In this document: positions 20,990 to 32,690 of the stretch, in pieces | Position numbering within the stretch: the first letter of the stretch is position 1 | Layout: each line of letters begins with the position of its first letter | Origin: Asterionellopsis glacialis | Lineage: Eukaryota; Bacillariophyta; Plagiogrammaphyceae; Rhaphoneidales; Asterionellopsidaceae | Assembly: GCA_014885115.2 (NCBI GenBank) | Contig: WKLE02000485.1 | Span: forward strand, 3,284 to 67,283 | Direction of reading: 5' to 3' | DNA length: 64,000 nucleotides | Notes under the pieces: model-generated | Databases searched by the model: none | What the model was told of the DNA's origin: nothing | What the model saw: the letters and a program-made list of their open reading frames with translations, nothing else | Position numbers and translations under genes: made by a program

Positions 20990-22340
20990 AAAGTAGGATT
21001 TTAGACAATCAATTTCTTCTTCTTGTCAAGAAGACAATGTTATTCATCTTAACAATGATCCTCCTTCAAAGTAAGCTTAAAGAATATTGACTCTGTTTTT
21101 TTTTTCATTGTTTGTTCTTTTAACAATACAACTAAAACAAATCCTACTGCAATTAATTGTTGTTCTTTCCCAACCTAAGCTAAGCATTCAGTTGTTGTAA
21201 TGAACATGAAGTACAAATTAGGAATTTACTAGGCATTCGTTTTCCTCTTCATTTTGTATCAAGAAGAACATTGTTGTTTAGATTGATCATTGAAAGCTTG
21301 AAGTTTCTGTTTTTCTTTAATTTTTTGTTCCTAGTTATATATGTTGTTTTGGTGCAGAGTCACAAAACTAAAAATGTGAACAACAATTGTGGTTCTTTCC
21401 TAAAATGAACAGTAAGCATCCAACTTGTATTTGGATGAAGATAAAGAGGATTCTCTATATTCAATTTCCTCATTTTCTTGTTTCAACAAACAACCAATAT
21501 TATTGATAAAAATGATCATTGAAAGCTTACTAAGAATGTTGGTTCTGATTTTAATTGTTTTTTTTTTGTTATTTTGGGAGAATTACAAAATAAAAAAAGC
21601 ACAAACAAATGTGGTCCCTTCCTAATATTAACAAGTATCTAGGTTTTATGGAAATGAATATACAACAAAAAACAAAGTTAAATTTTATACTTTCAATTTA
21701 ATCTTTCAAGAGAACATGATGGTTGTGAAGTTTTCACTTCAATCAACATGAAGTACAAAGTAGGAATTTAGACATCGAGATTCCTTTGCTTGTCAAAAAA
21801 AACATATTATTGTCAAGAAAGATCCTTGAAAGTGGTTTTGTTTTTCATTTTTTGTTCTTCATCTGTTGTTTTGGCAGAGTCACTTAATTTAAAAAATGTA
21901 GGATTTTATATATTCAATTTCCTCTTCTTGTCAATAAAACAGTATTATTGATAAGAATGATCCTTGAAAGCTTGAAGAATATTGGTTGTGTTTCAATTCT
22001 TTTTTGTTCTTTGTCTCTGCTGTTTTGGATTAATGACAATTTTAAAAAAAATAGCACCAAAAATTATGGTTCTCTCCTAAAATAAAGCAATAAGCATCTG
22101 GTTACTTTTGTACTGGGATAAAGATAAAGAAGAAAATAGAGTTATAGACATTGAGTTTCCTCTGCTTATCAAAAACCCATTATTATTGTCAAGAAAGATC
22201 CTTGAAAGCTTGAAATGTGTTAGTGTTTTTTTTTTAAATTTTTTGTTCTTTGTCATCTGTTGTTTTAGCAGGGTTGCTTAATTAAAATTCCAACAACAAT
22301 TGTGGTTCTTTCCTAAAATAAAAATGTAACAACTACAAAT
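20990..22340. repeat. Degenerate tandem array, ~227-bp period
   Basis: Two anchor words recur in fixed order. One resembles TTGAAAGCTTGAAG and appears near 21059 (degraded), 21289, 21513, 21826 (degraded), 21961 and 22199. The other resembles TGGTTCTTTCCTAAAAT and appears near 21162, 21389, 21612, 22065 and 22301. The second anchor is spaced 227, 223, 453 (twice 226) and 236 bp. Each unit also carries a T-run followed by TTGTTCTT, then TGTTTTGG. One unit near 21820-21960 is shortened. No terminal inverted repeats or coding content were seen. Confidence 0.7.
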
Positions 22341-24034
22341 TTGCACCAGAATGAAGATCTAGAGCAACAAATCTACAACACCAGTCATTCTATGACCAAA
22401 GCAAATCCACATCTGGATTATAATATTATATTACTCCTAGATCTTAAATGACTAGATTAGAGCAATGGTCTGCTTCATACTACTGGGATATTTGGTCAAA
22501 GTGGCCTTAATTATTTGTTGATATTGAAATTACTGGCAATGGTTGGAGAGCGCTACATTTATTATTAGATATCTTGACATATATTTATCCAGAATTACTT
22601 TTACTTTTGTATAGAACAGTGCCTTTGTAATTCCATTGATACTTATACTTTGGGCTCAAAGCTATCAGAACACAACATTTCCTTAATTGTCAATCAAAGC
22701 AGCACCTATTGTTTTGATGGTACTAGTTTTTTTAATACCTGAACAAGACATAAATATGCAGACAAACCACTTCTTGTTATATGCTACCAACCCTCTACTG
22801 TTCTCAAGATATTCATCCTTAGAAAAATCTTCTAGGTTAGCCTCATGTTTGGTCAACAATTTGTTTTTCCTTATGTTTTCTTGTTGCATTCATACATTTC
22901 TATTTTCATTTTTGTCTTTAAGGACCAAAACTTCTTGAGTAAGCTATTTAACACTTGGGTTCTCTCATGTTGTAATCATGCAATATCTTTTAAAACTTTA
23001 TATCACTCATGTGGAGGTCGTAATATATGCACCATAGTATAAGGTTGATGGTCAAAATGTATAATTGTACTAGTGGCTCCTGGTTCTGCCCTACTCATTA
23101 GTTTATGTATAAAAATCTGGTAGCTTAGTAATTTACTACTTCATGGCAAATTATTTTTTGCTGGGAAAATACTTGAAGATATCTTGCATCAAACAAAAAA
23201 TCCTCTCCAAAAAGAGCTCTTTTTCTCATGTCTACAGGTCTGGTTCTAGATATAAGCAATGCTTGGTATTGATGCCCCCCTCCTGATACTCTGTAAGTAA
23301 GAACATAAAGCTTGTTAAAAATGTGAATTGTGCCTATGTGATGCCATATTTTGCATTTCTGCTGGCCCTTGCCAATTTTCAAAATAATTTTATAAAGAAA
23401 TTATTGTCTAAGTTCTTTAACTTCCATATCTAACATAATCTCTTTTAAACAACATTGCTTCTTAGGCAAAGTATGACATCAGTGGGTGCACATTTGCAGC
23501 AACATCAAGCTTGAATTATATTTTCTAAAGGCAACAATTTGTACTATAAATATCAAATGAAGTTCTTTCCTATTACTAAAACCTAAGATCAACAAGACAA
23601 CCACCAAAGAATAACAACAAGTTTAGGATATAAGAAGAACATATGTTTAGATTAAAGCTTGGAAAAGCTTTGACACAAGTTATTTCTTATTGGTGTGTTG
23701 TTGACTGTATGCTGCATTGACAATTCACAAGAGGAATAAAAGATAATATTACAAGATAGGAGGGAAAAATCTTTTCACTTGTGGTGGTCGGGGTGACTCC
23801 AACAGTCTTATCTCCTTGTTGATTATCTATTCTACTTTTCACATATACTGAGTATAATTTAATTCTTCTTACACTATTCCATCCCTGCAATCATTAGAAA
23901 ACATACCACCATAGTACAACAAAGAGTGCTAGTACTAATCACAATAAAGAAGAGGTCATTAAGAAAATATTGAGCTGTGAGCTGTGAGCTGTCCTCCTCA
24001 ACTGCAACATAACACTCTTAGGCGCTGGTAGTTG

Positions 24035-24146
24035 TACTAGTCTTATGACACATTCATTTTCTGTGATGGCATATACAAAGAAGATGAGTTTACTAGTCTT
24101 ATGACACATTCATTTTCTGTGATGGCATATACAAAGAAGATGAGTT
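24035..24146. repeat. Perfect 56-bp tandem duplication
   Basis: The 56-bp unit beginning TACTAGTCTTATGACACATT and ending AGAAGATGAGTT is present twice in a row, 24035-24090 and 24091-24146, with no differences seen. Its perfection contrasts with the decayed surroundings, so it is recent. Confidence 0.9.
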
Positions 24147-25916
24147 TGTTTGTCTTATTCATTCACATACAATAAATCAGAAACTAAGCTCATAAAACTG
24201 CAAAGGGAAGAGAAAAAACTAAAAGCTTACCATTCCCTGTGTAGTGTGAGGTGAAATTTTGTAAAATTGTTGTGACATCTTATATCATCGTATCTTCCAA
24301 GTTCCAAAAAGCACTTGTTAACTGGTATGGACAGGACATTGGATATTGCTGATGGTGTGGTTTTTTTAGGGTATGTCTTATGTTAGTATCCACTACTAGA
24401 AACTTGTCATAGTAGTAGTAGTAGTAAATAATAAATGACATTGACCACAATACCAAAGAAGAGATAGCTCAATCAAGTTACAAAATACTGGCCAGTACAA
24501 TTCAGTAAACATATCTAAAATGTTGGATGAATTTTCTTTAAGTATGACTGCAGCAGGACTCTAGAACCAAGAAGAATCAACTAACTAACAAAGACAACAT
24601 ATAAGATACAGAAAAGCTAAAAAATATTAAATCTCAGTAAGGACCAATCCCTAACCAAGAAGAACAGAGAAATTGCACACATGAATAGGCCATACTTGCA
24701 ACAGATTTTACTTTCAAAAAATCTATACTGCTAGTTACCCTGTGCAAGAAGAAAAGAACCAAAAAAGAAAAATGATATCACAAATATGCACCTACTACTA
24801 CAAAAATCAAGCAAACAACAAATAATTCAAAAGTAAAATGGTTCTGAACTAGAGCCAGACTAAACTAGAGTATGTATAATTACCACAATAATGCTATAAT
24901 ACCTATCTACTATCTTAATCCTTAGGCAACAATAACAACTCTTCTTTGTCACACCATTCTGATACTTGGCTACCAGTAGCCATCCACAATATCAATATGA
25001 TATATTAACAAACAAGCTAACTGTCTGGTAGATTTTTTTGTCTTCATCCTTTTTAGTTGAGCTTTGGCCTACAATTGGATTCAGATATTATCCAACATCT
25101 TTGCTTGGTAGCTGAACACACTGGTTGCAGCTGGTGATCTTTGGGGGCTACTATCTTGTTCTTGTTTGCATGTGGCACCAGACAGATACCAGGAGTGGGC
25201 AGTCAGACTGATGCAAATTCAAATAACTCTATTATGTATTATTTTTGCCTGTGCAAAGAAGGACATTGGTACCAAATGAAGTTTATTCCAAGAGAGTTTA
25301 CTGGTATTGATATATATGTTTTATAGAGTATCAAAAGCTATTAACTACATGGATGTTACTGTTGTTCCACCACTATCACTTAGAACCCAATGGAACAGGT
25401 TGCAATAAAGGATACAAATCATGAGATCCATTCTTGATACCAAGATTATTTGGTAGTAATTATTGTAGCTGCTTCTTGCAATGCAAAAATTCTCACAAAC
25501 ACCAGTATGAAACATAGTCTTTTTTCCATCCACCCCCCACTGCTGCTCCCGTGCAGGTATGAATAGGCTAGGACTAAACTATTCTCTTAGGACCACTCAA
25601 ACTGAATAATGAATCAAACAATACGGATCATAATATTTCTACCAATTGATATACCTATTATTCTACAATTGCAGTGTTTCGTGACTACTGTAGTGCGGTT
25701 CTATCTAGATTTCAATTCAACATTGCTGCATGTATATTTTCAATACTTATAATATTTGTGGGAGAAAAAGCTACTAGAGAAGAATAAAAAAAGAAAAACC
25801 CTTCTCTGTACAAGGTTTTGTGACAGATCCATTTTCTTAGTTAGCGACTACGACACTACATGGCGACTGCACAATATCAATATACCACTTAGACTAACGT
25901 CTATAAACAAGATATT

Positions 25917-27278
25917 TTAATAACAATTAAAACTCTTAACACAACAGGCACAAAGTCTAACACCACTGTTGTCTGTACTAGTTGACTGGCAATCAATTCC
26001 AAAAGCAATCAACGGCGGCTCTGGTCCAGTCTGACCCCGACAAAATTTCTGAGGAAAAATACCAGTCAGATCGTTACCATTAAGATAAAAAGTACCTGCA
26101 TAAAAAAGGGGGGGAAGGGAAACAGACAAATTAGCCCGACGGGAATTGATATCAAGATCCAGCGATTTTATTCACATTTTGGACTCGGTTCAATCGTAAA
26201 ACTTACTGAGTCCGACATCAGGAAGATCTCGCGGGATTGTTCCCGTCAATTTATTATTATCCAAATTGAGAGTCGAGAGAGATTCCATATCAAGAAACGT
26301 CGCGCTAGAGAGACCCCCCACCAACTCGTTTGAGGATAGAGTGAGAGACTTTAAAGTAGACAATAGAGCTAATTCACCTGGAATTGGAGGAATATCAAGT
26401 TGAACATTATTGGCAACATTATTGTCTACAAGACTGATATCTTCAAGAGAACCGGACCGATCACATAAGACTCCATACCACTCGCAGATGCTACTACTAC
26501 CTTGTAACCATTTGTTGTTATTTGTCCAGTCCTTTCCTTGAGTTCCGAAATAGAAAGAAGCAAGAGCAAATCGATCAACGACAGAATCGATACCATGAAT
26601 TGCTTGATCTAAATTCAAAGCCCAGGACATAGCCCTAACTGCTGGGGATTCGGATTCGTCATTGTATTGATCAGTATAGAAATTTATATCACTTGATAGA
26701 TCCAGACTTTCACTTAATGATGGTGTGTTACTGATCGCTTGCAAGATTACATCCATGGCACTGCTTGTTGAAAATGTCGGAGCTATACTGGGCGAAATGG
26801 TAGGAAGAGGAGGGGGTTCCAATTCCTCATCATCACCAGTAACCAATACCACCGCTGCTACAATTGCACCAATTACAATTACAACACCCACTGCTATACC
26901 AGAATATATCTCTGTCTTCGAAATGCTTCCCCACTTTCCGGTGGAGTGTAAATCCTTGAACTTTTCATTGATTTCGCGCTTCGTTTCTTTCTTCTTTTCA
27001 TGCTTTGCTCGTTGTTGCTGTTTTTGTTTTTGATGAGAACGTTGCTCACCATTGGATGATTCTTTGTTCTTTTTTGCACTCACACTCTCGTCATTACCAG
27101 AAACGGACACTGCTCCCGGCTTGGTTGTTGTGTCTTCTGCAGTACTAGCAACATTGGTTGGTCTCGGCTTGGTCGCGTATTCATCCGCGAAAGTCTCAGG
27201 TTCCTTTTCTTCTTCCTTTTCCTCTGTCTCACTTCCTTTTCCTTCCTCCACATGTAAGAAATCAATCTCTTTACTCAT
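25917..27278 (-). CDS. Membrane-anchored leucine-rich-repeat protein
   Basis: Two exons, 27278-26207 and 26095-25917, give 416 residues. The donor is GTAAGT and the acceptor TTATGCAG; the join makes a Ser codon and continues an LRR (VGLS then TFYLNGNDLTGIFP). Residues 1-115 are polar, acidic then Lys/Arg/Gln-rich, probably cytoplasmic. A transmembrane helix follows, IYSGIAVGVVIVIGAIVAA. After a Pro/Ser-rich spacer comes a domain with FALASFYFGTQGKDWTNN and ICEWYGVLCDRSGS, the N-terminal cap seen before plant-type LRRs. About three LRRs follow, with LSTLKSLTLSSNELVGGL and LSTLNLDNNKLTGTIP. The C-terminus has clustered cysteines. Such LRR proteins are common in diatoms and are presumed extracellular recognition or adhesion proteins. 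No kinase domain is present. Confidence 0.85.
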
Positions 27279-27986
27279 TTTGCTCTAAGAAAGGAAAGGA
27301 CCTCTGGAGTATCACTGATGTCAAAGTTGGTGACAAATAAAGTTGGCTTCAATCTCAAATTGGCGTATCACGCTGTAGGTTCCGTGGGGTTGTCTCTGCT
27401 GGAATCTATTCTTGATTCTTGACTCTTGACTCTTTCATACACGGTAGGTCAAAAGATCTTTTTCATAGACTCTCTACTAGAGAGAGAGAGAGCTGTTGGT
27501 AGTCCTACTGTGCCTTACAATGGTTGTTAGAGAACTCTACCGTTGGACCTAACTGTACTGTAGGTCCTACCGGTAGTACTAGGTCCTAAAGTAAATAGAG
27601 AGTCAGTATGGTACTTAACAGGTAGGACATATACAGTAGGTCCTGTAGGTCCAGGAGGGTTTCTACCTGTACTATAAAGTCCCAATATATGTTATATTAT
27701 TTTTTGTCAGAAGATTACAGATGTATCAGAAAATCATAGATCATACGATTTTTCGTATGTTCGAGTTTTACGATTTGGGTCTGGCACGCGCACACCCCAA
27801 CATGACACTCAGATTTCTTCATAAAAATTGTTCTTTTGACTTTTGAGACCGATACAATCGGTCCTGGCTGAAAAGGTCTCGACTCTCGACAGAGATGCAA
27901 AAAGCGATAGAAGAACTTGTTAGAGACATATGTTGCTCTTCTGGTAATAAATCGGAGTGCCAAACTTAGCGATTATAGTAGGATAG
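27279..27986. other. Divergent intergenic region with AGGTCCTA words
   Basis: Separates the LRR gene and the GFA-like gene. It holds a near-perfect palindrome CTCTCTACTAGAGAG (27470-27484) and a dense run of GTAGGTCCTACCGGTAGTACTAGGTCCTA-type words at about 27556-27590, repeated at about 27630-27660. A minus-strand 82-codon frame at 27715-27963 is not called. Confidence 0.45.
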
Positions 27987-28406
27987 ATGTCAGAGAAGAC
28001 TTTTACAGTGAAGTGCCACTGTGGGCGTGTACGTGCTCGGTTTCAGTATGACAAACCATCGATTACAGCATGGGACTGTAATTGTTCTGATTGTGGCATG
28101 AGACGGAACATACACTTTATGATCAAGTCTGGTGATTTAGAGTTCGAAATGAAAGAAGAGTTGAACGAGGCTACAACTTTGTACGAGTGGGGAACCAAAG
28201 TGGCAAAGCGGCGCTTCTGTAAGACTTGTGGAATATTGCCTTGGTATGTTCCACGGTCCAACCCGGACGGGATTGCAATAACACTTGGGTGCGTTGACTT
28301 TGGTGAAAATAGCGAAAACTTGATTCCAGTTGAAGTGAAATTTTTTGATGGGATACACTGGGAAGAAAGTTTTGCTGCAACATCGATTTCTAACGAAACA
28401 AAATAA
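27987..28406 (+). CDS. GFA/CENP-V-like zinc-binding protein
   Basis: Single exon, 139 residues from an ATG. The protein has the cysteine pattern of the glutathione-dependent formaldehyde-activating enzyme/CENP-V domain: VKCHCGRVRARF near residue 10, CNCSDCGMRR at 31-40, and RRFCKTCGILPWYVP in the middle, followed by a hydrophobic strand AITLGCVD. The domain fills almost the whole chain, which is the usual length. Members bind zinc through these cysteines; some bacterial members act on S-hydroxymethylglutathione, while many are uncharacterised. The 3' end is 84 bp from the convergent GT90 gene, so the transcripts may overlap. Confidence 0.88.
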   Translation: MSEKTFTVKCHCGRVRARFQYDKPSITAWDCNCSDCGMRRNIHFMIKSGDLEFEMKEELNEATTLYEWGTKVAKRRFCKTCGILPWYVPRSNPDGIAITLGCVDFGENSENLIPVEVKFFDGIHWEESFAATSISNETK

Positions 28407-28490
28407 ATCGACACAAATAATATGAACACGCGGAATTTATCGTTTATCTACAAAAAGTATGAATATAGAGAGCGCAAACTCTATCATTTC

Positions 28491-30634
28491 TCACTTCTTG
28501 GCGGCGGCTAATAGCTTCGCTTTCTTACGCATTCTTTCTTTCAGCTTACCCTTGGTCATCCTCTTATCAGATTTTGCAGTAGCTGCCTTAATTTTCGCTT
28601 CCTCTAGCAATTTCGCCTCTTTATCGGCATCTTTTTGACATCGTACACAATATCGACTAGTGTCAGATTGACGATCAGTGAAACATTTTTCATCTGGCTT
28701 TCGCAGATTCGGAGGGTTCTCTTCTTTTGGTGGTGGTGTCCACCAAGCAGGTGGTGGCATGTACCGTTTCGAGATTTGTTTACACACCATCTCCACATAG
28801 TCCAAAAGAGCTGACCGTGCTACATACTTCTCGTAAAACTTTTTTGCATTTTCTCCAATTTGTTTGCATTTCTCGTCATTTTCGCGGCACCAACGGATCT
28901 TCTCTTCTAAATCAGACAGGTCGGCTTTGACAGGAACATGATCTACATATGGCTCCAGCAAATCAAAATACCACATTCGATCGGCCACCTGCCGAGGAGC
29001 TACCTTCAAAATGACAGAACCAAGACGCATCATAAACCCGTAACGACAGGCAGCACAGTGCCCGTCTACGTAGACCAAATATTTGTACTTCGACTGCTCA
29101 TAAATAGGAGTAAAGTGATGCCTCCCTGCAGTGAAACCGAATTGTGACTGCCGAAGGAAAGTCATTGGATTATCAGCTATTTTTTTATCACGTAGATTCC
29201 ATCCGACAATAGCAGCGTCTAAGAAAGGCTCCTCGCCGCCTTTTTCTTCATCATCCTTCCACTCATGACTAAGGTACGCGACCTTCAAGCGCTGATTATT
29301 ATCGATTGTAGTGCCACCACCGGTCGCTGTTCCTCGAAAAAAAGCAGTGGCGACTCGTCCGTCCTCCCAAGAACGTTCAAATTTTCGAAAGTTAGCTTCT
29401 GTAAAGAGGTCACGTGGATTCGATCCAAACACAGCCGCACCGTTTTCATCCTTTTCATGGATGAACGTCTGAGGAAATACCAGACCGCATGCTGCCTCCC
29501 AGTCCTCAGAAGATGGCCAAGGAATGTCTGAAAAACGATCAGGTGCAGCAGCGTAAAAGGAGACGATGGGTGCATAGGTACTGAACTTGTGCTCTTCCAC
29601 TAGATCTACATCTTGTTCTGGATCTCGGTCGTCCTTGTCAAAAATGAAACCATATGGTTCAACGGGTACGCCTCGAGGTACATTTACCTTCAATTGTGGA
29701 TAATCTCTTTTGTTGAGAAAGAATTCACAGTCGGGCATGTCGCGTTCTCGACAAGCCTCTCCAAGCATGTCCCGTAACGGAGCTAAGAAGTGATCACCCC
29801 AGTATTGCATTTTGTCTTTGTCTTCTTCTTTCGTCAACTCATTACAGATAATGTTCCCGTTGGCCCACCATTTTGACCGGTCCTTTTCTACATTTTCTTC
29901 TCGGTATAATCCTGCCTTTTTCGTGTAATATGAATCTAGCGTTCCATCCCCTTCCAGCGTCAATCGATCGCCCCAAGTATTCCGGTAGTCTCCGTTCACA
30001 AAGGGAGCAAAGATGCGTAGTTTGCCATTTCGAATCATTACGTAGATACCACATTTCATGTGATAAAAGAGATACTTGAGAGTGTTGAGAGTTGAAGTGG
30101 GAGTTGTACATTTGTGAATTGGTAAATCAAGGCGAAATTTAACGTCCTTGGTGACATTCAAGGCTTCTTTTTGTTCGTAAATATTTTGGGACCCCTCAGC
30201 GGCCTCTCCACTCAAATGGTCTCGAGGAACCTTCTTGGCGTAAGATGGTTCCGTCCGTGCCTTCTCAATGTTGGGTATCAAAATTTTCTCAATCTGATCC
30301 CAAGAAACCAGCATGGTAAATATATGCATCAAGCTTGGATAATCTGGATTAGAACCACCATTGAATGTGTTGTATTCGGTCATGAAATCAATAGCTTCTT
30401 GTTTAGAATCGAAGCGCGGAACACCGTTTGGAAATTTTCCGACAGCATCGAGCCAGTTTAAAGAATCCTTTTTTTCGAGGAGATCAGTGGAACGATATTA
30501 AAGGAACTTGAGTCACGATCTAACAGCTAAACCAAAAGGCAACGACAGAATGATACGGAAACAAATGTTGAAATCGACCTACTTACCCCATTGCCTCCAA
30601 ACATGCCGCGTATCTCAGGTGGTGCGTGACTCAT
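28491..30634 (-). CDS. GT90 (CAP10-like) glycosyltransferase
   Basis: The main exon is 30467-28491. A 48-nt first exon at 30634-30587 (MSHAPPEIRGMFGGNG, donor GTAAGT) joins in phase 0 to DSLNWLDAVGKFPNG and gives 674 residues; this first exon is plausible but not certain. Family marks of the GT90/CAP10 domain are PIVSFYAAAPDRFSDIPWP, VATAFFRGTATGGGT, NQRLKVAYLSHEW, FGFTAGRHHFTPIYEQSKYK, YLVYVDGHCAACRYGF and GSVILKV, then FEKYV-like FYEKYVARSALLDYV. GT90 enzymes transfer xylose or glucose in the secretory pathway or to cell-wall polysaccharides. The inferred start lacks a signal peptide or membrane anchor, so either an upstream exon is missing or the protein is atypical. The C-terminus is strongly basic (Lys/Ala-rich), and includes two CxxC-like cysteines (RYCVRCQKD). 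Confidence 0.85.
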
Positions 30635-31361
30635 GATAAAGTGAAGTTACAATTAGTTCCTATGACCTCTTATTGATTATGTCCCAACTCCTAATGTTTA
30701 TTTCAATACCAGTTCTCGACAAGCAACTTTCCAGTAGGCGAGAGTCTATTGATTGTTGTGGATGTCAACGAGCTATGGCAACGTCGTCTCAGCGTTCACG
30801 CGTTGATCGATTGGATACCAGTGTAAATAATAATGATGTCGGGTGAATCCTTTAGAGTGATTGGGCCGCTCCGACTCATCCACACTCCCTGGGATCTGGA
30901 TCTAACAAGTCAATCGTGCATGGAGCATAATAAATCAATCTGAATCGAGTGATTCACTTGGGTCGTGATACCAGCACCGGTAGACGCGAAGGCTGCTAGT
31001 CTGAAAATGCAGGCGTGAAGTGATTGTAACGTGGGTCGTGCGAATGCGGCCAACATCACGACAAGACTGCAACAGAAAAACAGGGACGCACCAAAGAACG
31101 ATTGCTGTAAATGATTTTAGTTAGCACAAAGCCCATCTACCGCAGGAGTAGTTGATTGCTTTGTAACTACCGTACTTTAGCTACTGTACAACCAGACAGA
31201 GACAAATCAAGTCTAAAATTACTAATCTGCACTCATTACAGTCAGTAAGCACGATCTCAACTTCCTCCGGAACAAGTCTGATTTCTGTGCGGTCTGCTAG
31301 ACATCATTGAGTATTATGAAATGTTGACACACTTAGATTAAAAGACTAGGGATCTCATGTT
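30635..31361. other. Intergenic region
   Basis: No gene is supported. It lies between the GT90 start and the 3' end of the beta-propeller gene, so it should contain the GT90 promoter. A 24-codon plus-strand frame at about 30776 is too short to call. Confidence 0.4.
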
Positions 31362-32690
31362 TTATTGCAATGTAATATCTTCTTTATTTTGAACAAGAAA
31401 GTCCACCGGTACATCAAAGGGAGTTACCAGAGTGAAATCCCAGTAGTCGAATTTACACCGTGCACACGGACTATTCAAACATTTTGGTACTCCGGAGACG
31501 CCATTGAAGAGGTGTGTCATTCGCCCATCTTTATTGAAAAAGAGAAACGGCCGTTCCCTTGTGGAAACTATCATTGTTTTATTCCCTTCCAAAGCGATTT
31601 GTGTCCCATACGGCTGAATGGGAGAAAAATACCACACCAAACCATCAAGTGAAAATCCGTGTGCTGAGACAGTAGAGTGTGTACAATCTTCTCCATTCTC
31701 TGCCAAATTATAGACATGGTAAAGGACGTGGAATGCACCTCGATGGTCGATCCAAAGAAAAGGGTCTTCATAATTTCCACGAGGTCCATCCGAATCAGCA
31801 TACGGTATGGTCACAACAGAGACCCAAGGTCCGGAAATGCTGTTGGATCGTTTGAGTTCATTAAGATTACAAATGACGAAAATTGTACCATTGGTCGGAT
31901 GCTGAAAGGGAGCTGGATTGATGCATTTTCCAAGTGTATTTGGTTGGAGAGGAACCCATGGACCATCTATTGAATTACTAACGTGAATTGTCGAACTCAC
32001 TGATTTCTCCTTCTCACGTCTCTCTACTATCGAAACTTGATTGCTACTAACACCAAACTGATTTTCATTGTCATCTTGAGTGCAATTAAAGTGACCAGTA
32101 GGAGATCCACTTCCACCGAAAATGTGAAAGATAGCGTAGGTACCATCTTTCATTTGAATGGGTGCTGGATTGTGCGACTCGGTATTGATAGCAACGTCAG
32201 CAAAAACGTAGGGACCAGTGATACGATTCGAAACAGCATGATCAATCCTACTATTTCTGCCAAATCGCCTCAATGGACACCCATTGGTAATTGCTGTGAC
32301 ATAAAGATGATACAATTTTGTCTTTTCATCGAAGAAAGCTCTTCCTCCCCATGTGGTGAGATTTGGAGACATCCCATACCCTTTTGGTGACGATAACGAG
32401 ATAGGTTTGAATTTCATTATGGAACAGTCCACTCCACTCCAAGGTGCATCACAAGCGCAAACTGTAGCACTTTCAAGAAAGCCATTGAGGGAACAGGAAG
32501 GTCGTGACTGTTCATGTAGTTTCCGAGACGATATTTTAATCAACGATATGTCTTTCTTGTTCATAACTTTGGAATCGAATGAGTGCGTAGTCGCGACAGA
32601 ATGAAGGATTGCAGCAAGACTCATAACTGCAATATAACCTCTGACAAAAATCATCATTGAAGAGAAACTATCCGGTAGGTGTTGTTTCAT
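31362..32690 (-). CDS. Secreted five-bladed beta-propeller (GH43-like) protein with EGF-like cysteines
   Basis: Single exon, 442 residues. A hydrophobic signal segment follows a short polar start (SSMMIFVRGYIAVMSLAAIL). A small cysteine cluster, SCSLNGF then ATVCACDAPWSGVDCS, looks like an EGF-type module. The remainder repeats a beta-propeller pattern: GGRAFFDEKTKLYHLYVTAI, NPAPIQMKDGTYAIFHIFG, INPAPFQHPTNGTIFVICNL and NYEDPFLWIDHRGAFHVLYH, with the aspartates typical of glycosyl hydrolase family 43/32-like folds, then RERPFLFFNKDGRMTHLFNG. Members hydrolyse arabinans, xylans or related glycans; whether this one is active is not decidable. It is presumably extracellular or in the secretory system. 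Confidence 0.78.
   Translation of the reverse strand: MKQHLPDSFSSMMIFVRGYIAVMSLAAILHSVATTHSFDSKVMNKKDISLIKISSRKLHEQSRPSCSLNGFLESATVCACDAPWSGVDCSIMKFKPISLSSPKGYGMSPNLTTWGGRAFFDEKTKLYHLYVTAITNGCPLRRFGRNSRIDHAVSNRITGPYVFADVAINTESHNPAPIQMKDGTYAIFHIFGGSGSPTGHFNCTQDDNENQFGVSSNQVSIVERREKEKSVSSTIHVSNSIDGPWVPLQPNTLGKCINPAPFQHPTNGTIFVICNLNELKRSNSISGPWVSVVTIPYADSDGPRGNYEDPFLWIDHRGAFHVLYHVYNLAENGEDCTHSTVSAHGFSLDGLVWYFSPIQPYGTQIALEGNKTMIVSTRERPFLFFNKDGRMTHLFNGVSGVPKCLNSPCARCKFDYWDFTLVTPFDVPVDFLVQNKEDITLQ

Larger units (their letters stand above)
19069..25916. other. AT-rich gene-free island with repeats
   Basis: Almost 7 kb with no open frame that looks like protein; all frames are under about 90 codons with low-complexity AT-driven composition. 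The left edge (about 19310-19480) is dense in GGTACC, CAGGTAC and AGGTCCTGGGTAGGACC words. Inside are a 25-bp direct repeat (20072-20097 and 20208-20232), a degenerate ~227-bp array, a perfect 56-bp tandem duplication, a triple GAGCTGT near 23973, and a TAG-repeat near 24412. A small minus-strand frame at 23125-23382 and a plus frame at 25141-25326 are unsupported. Possible identities are old transposon remains or a low-GC structural region. Confidence 0.6.

Noticed and set aside
25141..25326. Plus-strand frame with some protein-like words
   Set aside because: Short, isolated in AT-rich DNA, with no recognised homologue by inspection.
27715..27963. 82-codon minus-strand frame
   Set aside because: Low support, no conserved motif, and starts in a spacer before the GFA-like gene.
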